This document shows positions 1 through 4,785 of a stretch of 6,692 bases of DNA, piece after piece. A program made the position numbers and the translations under genes. The notes under the pieces were generated by a model that was not told where the DNA came from, made no database searches, and saw only the letters and a program-made list of their open reading frames with translations. The stretch lies in NCBI GenBank assembly GCA_025362535.1, contig JANYGE010000173.1, positions 1-6,692 on the forward strand, written 5' to 3'. Source of the DNA: Hyphomicrobiales bacterium (GTDB lineage Bacteria > Pseudomonadota > Alphaproteobacteria > Rhizobiales > Aestuariivirgaceae). Position 1 is the first letter of the stretch. Each line of letters opens with the position of its first letter.

Positions 1-130
1 CAAGCTCGCCGCAAAGTGTCACTGTTTTGCCATGCGCATTGGCCCGATCAACAATCTGCCGCATGGCACCAAGAGCAGCCGGGCTCAAAGGATCATAGCG
101 CCCAGCAAGTTTCGGATTGCCGCGAGCTTG
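1..130. repeat. 9-bp inverted repeat bounding the inverted ptsP segment
   Basis: Bases 1-9 (CAAGCTCGC) are the exact reverse complement of bases 122-130 (GCGAGCTTG), with 112 bases between. Flipping 10-121 in silico gives one open frame reading QARGNPKLAG … TLCGELGGRPLEAMG through to the stop at 342, a continuous PtsP C-terminus. The right arm is genuine ptsP coding sequence (GEL). The left arm coincides with the first base of the window, which points to a contig edge. Confidence 0.75.
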
Positions 131-342
131 GTGGACGTCCATTGGAAGCCATGGGTTTGGTTGGTGTTGGTCTTTCATCAATGAGCATGGTGCCTTCAGG
201 GGTTGGTCCGGTAAAGGCGATGATCCGTTCGCTGGATCAAGCCAAGCTCTGGGCTTTTATGAAACCTTTGCTGTCCAGCGGCATTCATTCGCTGCGCGGT
301 GATCTCATGGAATTTGCCCAACGCAACGGCGTAGAAATTTAA
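1..342 (+). CDS. ptsP: PEP-protein phosphotransferase PtsP (nitrogen PTS enzyme I), 3' end only, 5' part disrupted
   Basis: This is the C-terminal tail of the nitrogen-PTS enzyme I, a cytoplasmic enzyme that takes phosphate from PEP and passes it to NPr/HPr. From about base 122 the frame reads GELGGRPLEAMGLVGVG, then SMSMVPSGVGPVKAMIRSLD, and ends with TAA at 340-342; this matches the end of the PEP-utilising TIM-barrel domain. The frame stays open back to base 1, but the residues from 1-121 (cysteine- and histidine-rich, no family resemblance) are not PtsP. The missing stretch, with the active-site motif TLCGEL, lies on the opposite strand of the same bases. The GTG at 16 and ATGs such as that at 162 are internal codons, not gene starts. 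ptsP usually sits just upstream of prfA in this group; here a RodZ-like gene lies between. Family assignment of 122-342 is strong; the first 121 bases should not be translated as part of the protein. Confidence 0.85.
   Translation, partial: QARRKVSLFCHAHWPDQQSAAWHQEQPGSKDHSAQQVSDCRELGGRPLEAMGLVGVGLSSMSMVPSGVGPVKAMIRSLDQAKLWAFMKPLLSSGIHSLRGDLMEFAQRNGVEI
2..121 (-). pseudogene. ptsP: Inverted 40-codon piece of ptsP carrying the active-site Cys motif
   Basis: Read on the minus strand from 121 down to 2, this gives 40 uninterrupted codons beginning GNPKLAGRYDPLSP, continuing GAMRQIVDRANAHGKT and ending VTLCGEL. This is the PtsP segment that belongs directly before the plus-strand GGRPLEAMG at 130 onward. 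The Cys codon (13-11) is the expected catalytic acid/base cysteine of the enzyme I family (CGE motif). The piece ends at base 2, exactly where the plus-strand half of the gene should continue, so the two halves are complementary and in the wrong mutual orientation. It is not a separate gene. An assembly or library fold-back chimera is the likeliest origin; a real small inversion is the alternative. Confidence 0.85.
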
Positions 343-408
343 AAAAATCTGGCGGCGTTAGGGCGCTGTTCACCATTCTTGTCCATGCTCTCTCTCAGTA
401 TCGAATTC

Positions 409-428
409 GTTAACCGTTGTTAACTGTT
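409..428. promoter_or_regulatory. Tandem 10-bp repeat GTTAACYGTT upstream of the RodZ-like gene; possible regulator site
   Basis: GTTAACCGTT at 409-418 is followed directly by GTTAACTGTT at 419-428, two copies one helical turn apart, each starting with the palindrome GTTAAC. The block lies 15 bases before the ATG at 444, in the 101-base gap after ptsP, and is preceded by a CGAATTCG palindrome at 402-409. The two TTAA cores are 6 bases apart; the classic alphaproteobacterial CtrA site is TTAA-N7-TTAAC, so the spacing is one short. It is a candidate protein-binding site from position and symmetry only. Confidence 0.35.
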
Positions 429-443
429 GCGTAGAGAGTTGCC

Positions 444-1571
444 ATGAGCTTTGACACCCAAGACCAGTCTGACACCCGCACCGAACCTACCATGTTTGCA
501 GATGCGCCTCGTTTGAAGCCGAATGGCAATAGCGATCCTGCTGGCGAAGTGGGTTGGTTTTTGCAGCGTGAACGTGAAACCCGTGGTTTGACCCTTGAAG
601 AGGCCGGGGAAGCCATAGGTATTCATCCCTATCATATTGAAGCCATTGAATATGGCGATATGACGCATATGCCTCCACGCATGGAAGCTATGGAAATGAT
701 TGCGGGCTATGCGCAGTTTTTGGGCTTTGATGCGCAGCCGTTGATCGAACATCTTTTAACATTTCTGCCGCCTCCACCGGTGGCACGCAAAAATTTTCAT
801 CCAGCCAATCCGCCAGTACTTTCCAGTGCCAAGGTCTTGCAGTTTGGCAAATTTCCAAAACTGCCTGAGCTAAAACTGCGTATCGCAAATTATCCCGGTG
901 GTGCTGGTGGTATTGTCGCATCGGCTTTTGCCGTGTTCATGCTTTTTGCTGGTGCAAATTGGATGATGTCTCCGTCTGTGCCGACGGCCGCTGAAGAGCA
1001 AGTTGCTTCGACGCAAGTGGTTGACCCGATGCCAACAGCCTCGACGGGGCCAGAAGTGGCAGATGTTAAGGTGACTGACTCGCCAATGCCCACAGTGGAT
1101 GAAGGCCCAGTTCCAGGAGCTGAAGCTGAAAATGGTGAGGAACCTTTGCCCAGCGTGGCGGCAGCGACCGACAATGCCGATGATTTGGGCAACTTTATTC
1201 AAGAACAGATCCCTGAACCAAATACTAAAAAAGCAAAGAAGCTTTTGAAGATTGCTACAGGTGATATTTCGACAACTGATGAAGGCAAGGTTTATGGTGC
1301 CAGCAATGACACAGCGCGCGTTGTTCTCATGGCCAAAGCTCCGGTGTGGCTGCGTATAGAAGATTCAGGCGGCAATGTTGTGATGACGCAAATGCTCAAT
1401 ACGGGTGATACGTACCGGGTTCCAAACCGTGAAGGTCTGATTGCCCTTTCGCGTGATGGTGGTCGCTTGGCCTATCTGATTGACGGTCAAGAAAAAGGCG
1501 TTCTTGGACCAGCCGGGCAGATTCTTGTAGGCGAGAAACTTGATGTTTCTGCTTTGGAGACCAAGAACTAA
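444..1571 (+). CDS. RodZ-like membrane protein: HTH domain, one TM helix, periplasmic DUF4115
   Basis: A 375-residue single-pass membrane protein. Residues about 35-108 form a Cro/XRE-type helix-turn-helix of the RodZ kind ([20 protein letters not shown], then [10 protein letters not shown]). A basic segment at about 130-146 ([18 protein letters not shown]) precedes one hydrophobic helix at about 153-172, then a Pro/Ala/Glu-rich linker (about 173-260). A C-terminal beta-rich DUF4115 domain covers about 295-370 ([24 protein letters not shown]). This order is that of RodZ, which links the MreB cytoskeleton to the cell-wall machinery; the basic flank predicts a cytoplasmic N-terminus and periplasmic C-terminus. 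The ATG at 444 is chosen because AGAGAG at 433-438 sits 5 bases before it and the HTH begins shortly after. It ends 44 bases before prfA, so co-transcription is plausible. Many Rhizobiales lack MreB, so a cell-shape role is not assured and I leave the symbol blank; the domain assignment is firm. Confidence 0.85.
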   Translation: MSFDTQDQSDTRTEPTMFADAPRLKPNGNSDPAGEVGWFLQRERETRGLTLEEAGEAIGIHPYHIEAIEYGDMTHMPPRMEAMEMIAGYAQFLGFDAQPLIEHLLTFLPPPPVARKNFHPANPPVLSSAKVLQFGKFPKLPELKLRIANYPGGAGGIVASAFAVFMLFAGANWMMSPSVPTAAEEQVASTQVVDPMPTASTGPEVADVKVTDSPMPTVDEGPVPGAEAENGEEPLPSVAAATDNADDLGNFIQEQIPEPNTKKAKKLLKIATGDISTTDEGKVYGASNDTARVVLMAKAPVWLRIEDSGGNVVMTQMLNTGDTYRVPNREGLIALSRDGGRLAYLIDGQEKGVLGPAGQILVGEKLDVSALETKN

Positions 1572-1594
1572 GCATTACTTTGCGAATATGGGCG

Positions 1595-1615
1595 GGGTGC
1601 GCTAGGAGTGCACCC
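1595..1615 (+). promoter_or_regulatory. Potential mRNA hairpin sequestering the prfA Shine-Dalgarno
   Basis: GGGTGCGCT (1595-1603) can pair with AGTGCACCC (1607-1615): eight Watson-Crick pairs plus one G-U (1601/1609), closing a loop of AGG (1604-1606). The Shine-Dalgarno AGGAG is 1604-1608, so its first three bases form the loop and the rest the top of the stem. The ATG of prfA at 1616 follows the stem with no gap. If it folds, the hairpin would hold back initiation on prfA unless opened, for example by ribosomes leaving the upstream gene or by temperature. Pairing is seen in the sequence; the regulatory role is inference. Confidence 0.5.
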
Positions 1616-2692
1616 ATGTCTGCTATTCATACCCAAAAACTTGATCGAATTCTCGAGCGATTTGCAACTGTGGAGCACGCGCTTTCGAGCGGTGCTACAG
1701 GCGAAGTTTTCGTAAAACTCTCTAAAGATTATGCTGAACTTGAGCCGATGGCCAAAGGGGCACGCAATCTAAAATCCGCCTATCAGGAGCGCGATGGCTT
1801 GGCCGAAATGCTGACTGGGGGCGGCGAGCTTGCGCAAATGGCTGAGGCGGAAAAGCCTGCTGTTGAACAGCGTATTTCCGATTTTGAACAAGAGATGCGT
1901 ATTCTGCTCTTGCCGAAAGATTCGGCTGATGAGCGCAATGTGATCCTTGAGGTGCGGGCTGGCACAGGTGGCGACGAAGCCGCGATTTTTGCTGGCGATT
2001 TATTTCGCATGTATCAGCGTTATTCGCAGTTTCGCGGCTGGAAGGTTGAAATTATCTCTGCTTCAGATGGGGAGCATGGCGGCTACAAAGAAATCATCGC
2101 CAATATTTTTGGTTCTGGCGCCTATGCCAATTTGAAATTTGAATCGGGTGTACACCGGGTGCAGCGGGTGCCTGCTACCGAAACCCAGGGACGCATTCAC
2201 ACCTCTGCCGCCACAGTTGCCGTCCTTCCGGAAGCCGAAGAAGTTGATATCAAAATTGAAGATAAGGATTTGCGCATTGATGTGTTCCGGTCCTCTGGCC
2301 CTGGTGGGCAATCCGTAAACACGACAGATAGTGCTGTGCGCATCACCCATCTGCCAACAGGTGTTGTGGTTTCACAGCAGGATGAAAAATCTCAAATTAA
2401 AAACAAAGCCAAGGCCATGAAGGTGTTGCGCGCAAGATTATTTGAGCGCGAACGCGAACGCATTGACTCAGAGCGCTCAGCCGCGCGCAAAGATCAAGTG
2501 GGGTCTGGCGACCGTTCAGAGCGCATTCGCACCTATAATTTCCCGCAAGGGCGGCTTACCGATCACCGGATTAATCTCACGCTTTATAAATTACCGGAAA
2601 TTGTTGAAGGCCCGGGTTTGGAGGATGTGATCAGGGCTTTGATCACAGACCATCAGGCCAATCTCTTGGCGCAGCTCGATCAAGATGCCTGA
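1616..2692 (+). CDS. prfA: Peptide chain release factor 1 (RF1)
   Basis: RF1 recognises UAA and UAG in the ribosomal A site and triggers release of the finished protein. The protein is 358 residues from the ATG at 1616, close to the 360 of E. coli RF1. Domain 1 is the N-terminal helical region (about 1-105). The codon-recognition domain carries the RF1-type PAT tripeptide at 186-188 ([18 protein letters not shown]); RF2 would have SPF. The catalytic GGQ is at 230-232 in [18 protein letters not shown], with Gln232 the residue methylated by PrmC. The frame is open upstream to a TTG at 1580, which would add 12 residues ([11 protein letters not shown]) unlike the family; AGGAG at 1604-1608, 7 bases before the ATG, decides for 1616. 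The stop overlaps the start of prmC. No odd residues or breaks seen. Confidence 0.97.
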   Translation: MSAIHTQKLDRILERFATVEHALSSGATGEVFVKLSKDYAELEPMAKGARNLKSAYQERDGLAEMLTGGGELAQMAEAEKPAVEQRISDFEQEMRILLLPKDSADERNVILEVRAGTGGDEAAIFAGDLFRMYQRYSQFRGWKVEIISASDGEHGGYKEIIANIFGSGAYANLKFESGVHRVQRVPATETQGRIHTSAATVAVLPEAEEVDIKIEDKDLRIDVFRSSGPGGQSVNTTDSAVRITHLPTGVVVSQQDEKSQIKNKAKAMKVLRARLFERERERIDSERSAARKDQVGSGDRSERIRTYNFPQGRLTDHRINLTLYKLPEIVEGPGLEDVIRALITDHQANLLAQLDQDA

Positions 2693-3533
2693 TACAATTG
2701 CAAGTCTGCTGGCTGCGGCGCGCAAGGCTTTAATTGCTGCGGATGTTGATGGGTCAGCTTTAGATGCAAGGCTTTTGCTGCAGGCTGCTTCGGGGCGTTC
2801 CCATGAAGACATTGTGGCTTTCCCCGAGATGGTTCTGGAAGCGGCAGTTACGCAAAAATTTTTGAACGATATAAAGCGCCGTTTGTCACATGAGCCCGTT
2901 TCGCGGATTTTGGGTGTGCGTGAATTTTATGGGCGTTCCTTTCATGTGACCCCGGCAGTCCTTGATCCTCGGGCTGATACCGAGGCGTTGGTTGAGCTTG
3001 TTTTGGAGCGGCATGGCAATATTGCCCGGCGCATTGTGGATATTGGAACTGGCAGTGGGGCTATTGCCATTACACTCTTGGCCGAACGGCCGGCTTTTGA
3101 AGGGGTGGCTGTTGATGTTTCAGCGGCTGCATTACAAGTGGCGAAAGTGAATGGTTTGGCCAATGGCGTGAGTGGGAGGATGAGCTTGCATCAGGGCTCT
3201 TGGTTTAGTGGTTTGGGAGGTGCTTTCGATATTATCGTCTCCAACCCTCCCTATATTCCGCATGGCGAGATTCTAGGCCTGGAAGTGGATGTTAAAGACC
3301 ATGATCCGCATTTGGCCTTGGATGGTGGTGCCGATGGCTTGTTTGCTTACCGGGCCATTGCTGCAGATGCGGGCCAGTTTCTTGGAAATAATGGTGAAAT
3401 TGTCGTCGAAATTGGGGCTGGTCAGAAAAGCGATGTCGTTTCGATTTTTAAAGCACATGGGTTTGTGCTTGTTGCGGATCGAAAGGATTTAGGGGGCCAT
3501 GTGCGGGTTTTGGCTTTTGAGCGTGCGTCATAA
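2685..3533 (+). CDS. prmC: Release factor glutamine N5-methyltransferase PrmC
   Basis: PrmC uses S-adenosylmethionine to methylate the side-chain amide of the GGQ glutamine in RF1 and RF2, which raises termination efficiency. The protein has 282 residues, normal for the family. An N-terminal helical substrate-binding region (about 1-75) leads into [14 protein letters not shown] and the [10 protein letters not shown] segment (about 70-104) typical of PrmC. The SAM-binding glycine motif [11 protein letters not shown] is at about 118-128 and the catalytic NPPY, which holds the target amide, at 187-190 ([10 protein letters not shown]). The ATG at 2685 lies inside the last codons of prfA, an 8-base overlap (2685-2692), so translation is probably coupled and enzyme and substrate come from one message. 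No separate strong Shine-Dalgarno is evident, which fits coupling. The stop is TAA at 3531-3533, and a gap of 285 bases follows. Confidence 0.96.
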   Translation: MPDTIASLLAAARKALIAADVDGSALDARLLLQAASGRSHEDIVAFPEMVLEAAVTQKFLNDIKRRLSHEPVSRILGVREFYGRSFHVTPAVLDPRADTEALVELVLERHGNIARRIVDIGTGSGAIAITLLAERPAFEGVAVDVSAAALQVAKVNGLANGVSGRMSLHQGSWFSGLGGAFDIIVSNPPYIPHGEILGLEVDVKDHDPHLALDGGADGLFAYRAIAADAGQFLGNNGEIVVEIGAGQKSDVVSIFKAHGFVLVADRKDLGGHVRVLAFERAS

Positions 3534-3549
3534 GGTTTGCCTGTGGTGT

Positions 3550-3571
3550 AAAAAAAGCCTTTGGCGTTTTT
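3550..3571 (+). terminator. Weak Rho-independent terminator-like element after prmC
   Basis: Seven A's (3550-3556) are followed by GCC-TTT-GGC (3557-3565), a G, and five T's (3567-3571). The GC stem is only 3 bp with a 3-base loop; the A and T runs could extend it past one mismatch. It begins 17 bases after the prmC stop and is the only terminator-like site in the gap. The short stem makes it doubtful. Confidence 0.35.
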
Positions 3572-3762
3572 GTTAAACTCGGCTATGAACAACCTGTATC
3601 CCCATTGCCATTTGCGACCAATCGCTCAAACACTTTGACATTGATCCCGCATTTGGTGAACAACGCTTCCGATAGGAATGTGATTGTAATGGCAGGGTGT
3701 TATTTCAACCAAGGTGTTTATTCTGCTGCGCTTCTTAGGCTTTAACTTAAATCTGCAAACCA

Positions 3763-3787
3763 AAGTTCAAATGGTTCATTTGAACTT
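3763..3787. repeat. Perfect 11-bp inverted repeat with 3-base centre, upstream of the DUF4167 gene
   Basis: AAGTTCAAATG at 3763-3773 is the exact reverse complement of 3777-3787, separated by GTT. It ends 31 bases before the GTG start at 3819 and 14 bases before the GAGGA Shine-Dalgarno. No T-run follows, so it is not a terminator. It fits either a dyad operator for a dimeric regulator or a 5'-leader hairpin. No known regulator consensus is recognised. Confidence 0.6.
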
Positions 3788-3818
3788 GATGGCTTTGCTT
3801 TGAGGATGGATATTTTAC

Positions 3819-4676
3819 GTGAACAATAACTTTATTCGCTCGAACCCGAACAGCAATAACAAGAACCGCAATCGCAACCGGAACAACAATAATAATCGCC
3901 GGAACACGGGTGGTGGTGGAAATCTTGGTGGTGGTGGATCGAATAAGGTTTTTGATAGCAATGGACCTGATATTAAATTGCGTGGCACCACGCAGACCAT
4001 AGCTGAAAAATATATGCAGTTGGGCCGTGATGCACAATCTTCTGGCGACAGTGTTGCTGCTGAAAACTATTATCAACATGCCGAGCATTATTACCGTTTA
4101 TGGGCAGCCAACCAACCCATAGGCCAATCTCTGATTATGTCGCGTAAACTGGGCGAAGAAGAATTCGATGAAGAGGGTTCCGAGGAAGGTGGCCAAGAGG
4201 ATGCTGAAGGTAGCAATTCGGAAGCCACCACCGCTGATGCCAGTCAAAGCTTAGAGGGTGGAGCTGTTGATCCGAACGCTCCGCAAGGCGAAGGCCAGCA
4301 ACCACGGCAAAACCGCAACAATAACAATCGTGATGGCAATAGCCGTAACTTCCGCCCACGGTGGCCGAATAATCGCAACAACCGCAATTATGAAAATCGG
4401 GATGGTGCTGTGGCAGGCGAACAAATTCCGGCGGCGCTGGCGGAAGCTAGCACAGAGTTTGCATCGGTTTTGACACCTGCTCCAATTGTCGCTGAAGCCG
4501 ATGGCCAATGGGAAGCGCCATCGTTCCTGCAGCGGCCTGCACCTGTGGTAGTTGATGCAGCTGAGGTTTCGGCAGCTATTTCAGAAGATGCAGCCCCCGT
4601 CCGCAAACCACGCGCGCGCAAGCCACGTGTGGAAGCGGAAGCTCCGGTGGATGATAGCTCGAACGTGCCAGAATAA
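3819..4676 (+). CDS. DUF4167 domain protein with Asn/Arg/Gly-rich disordered tracts
   Basis: A 285-residue cytoplasmic protein of unknown molecular function. Residues 1-40 are low complexity (NRNRNRNNNNN, then GGGG twice). The conserved DUF4167 core is about 42-98, from KVFDSNGPDIKLRGT through IAEKYMQLGRDAQSSGD to AAENYYQHAEHYYRL. An acidic stretch follows (about 112-130, rich in Glu and Asp), then a second Asn/Arg-rich block at about 163-193, and a basic RKPRARKPR near the end (262-270). There is no signal peptide or membrane segment. Alternating acidic and Arg/Asn tracts suggest a disordered, possibly RNA-binding protein; that is inference. The start is GTG at 3819, with GAGGATGGA at 3802-3810 as Shine-Dalgarno; the ATG at 3806 reads into a stop after four codons. 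Relatives in Rhizobiales also begin with an Arg/Asn/Gly-rich tail and sit beside prmC and clpB. Family assignment is firm. Confidence 0.9.
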   Translation: MNNNFIRSNPNSNNKNRNRNRNNNNNRRNTGGGGNLGGGGSNKVFDSNGPDIKLRGTTQTIAEKYMQLGRDAQSSGDSVAAENYYQHAEHYYRLWAANQPIGQSLIMSRKLGEEEFDEEGSEEGGQEDAEGSNSEATTADASQSLEGGAVDPNAPQGEGQQPRQNRNNNNRDGNSRNFRPRWPNNRNNRNYENRDGAVAGEQIPAALAEASTEFASVLTPAPIVAEADGQWEAPSFLQRPAPVVVDAAEVSAAISEDAAPVRKPRARKPRVEAEAPVDDSSNVPE

Positions 4677-4686
4677 TTTTGCTCTA

Positions 4687-4709
4687 TGTCTTGAGGCAGG
4701 AACAAGACA
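4687..4709. repeat. 7-bp inverted repeat overlapping the clpB promoter -35 box
   Basis: TGTCTTG (4687-4693) and CAAGACA (4703-4709) are exact reverse complements 9 bases apart. The left arm contains the CTTG of the predicted -35 box and the right arm lies in the promoter spacer. The arrangement resembles CIRCE (9-bp arms, 9-base spacer), but the arm sequence is not CIRCE (TTAGCACTC), so HrcA is not implied. It could be an operator or chance. Confidence 0.4.
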
Positions 4710-4718
4710 CTCCCATAT
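4690..4718 (+). promoter_or_regulatory. Predicted RpoH (sigma-32) heat-shock promoter of clpB
   Basis: A -35 box CTTGAG at 4690-4695 and a -10 box CCCATAT at 4712-4718 are separated by 16 bases. This resembles the heat-shock consensus CTTGAA … CCCCATNT and the related alphaproteobacterial CTTG … CCTATAT form. It lies in the gap before clpB, a classic RpoH-dependent gene. Transcription would start near 4725, leaving a leader of about 60 bases before the ATG at 4786. One mismatch in the -35 box; otherwise a good match. Confidence 0.65.
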
Positions 4719-4785
4719 GTGGTTCTAACAGGTGCTGGGTCTTATGCCTTCGGGGTTTGATCTGGTGTGCTTATAGGAGCTTGAG

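Larger units (their letters stand above)
3534..3818. other. Intergenic region between prmC and the DUF4167 gene
   Basis: No supported gene in these 285 bases. A 17-codon frame from ATG 3585 has no Shine-Dalgarno and is ignored. It holds the weak terminator-like element near its start and a perfect 11-bp dyad near its end. A possible housekeeping promoter is TTGGCG (3561-3566), 17 bases, TATGAA (3584-3589), with four of six matches in each box; a full TTGACA at 3635-3640 has no -10 partner at normal spacing. A promoter for the downstream gene probably lies here, but I cannot place it with confidence. Confidence 0.4.

Noticed and set aside
16..162. Apparent gene start at GTG 16 (or a downstream ATG such as 162) giving a small stand-alone protein ending at 342
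   Set aside because: The plus-strand residues before base 122 resemble nothing, and the minus strand there is PtsP; the ORF is the tail of a longer gene, not a small gene.
379..404. Housekeeping promoter TTGTCC … TATCGA before the RodZ-like gene
   Set aside because: The spacer is only 14 bases and both boxes are poor matches.
1580..1615. Longer prfA from TTG 1580
   Set aside because: It adds 12 residues absent from RF1; the AGGAG 7 bases before ATG 1616 and the family length support 1616.
3585..3638. 17-codon ORF (MNNLYPHCHLRPIAQTL) in the gap after prmC
   Set aside because: No Shine-Dalgarno, very short, no recognisable motif.
3635..3663. TTGACA at 3635-3640 as a -35 box for the DUF4167 gene
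   Set aside because: No acceptable -10 box at 16-18 bases downstream.
3838..3900. AAC/AAT-rich stretch as a DNA microsatellite
   Set aside because: It is explained by the Asn/Arg-rich coding sequence; codons vary and no exact tandem unit is kept.
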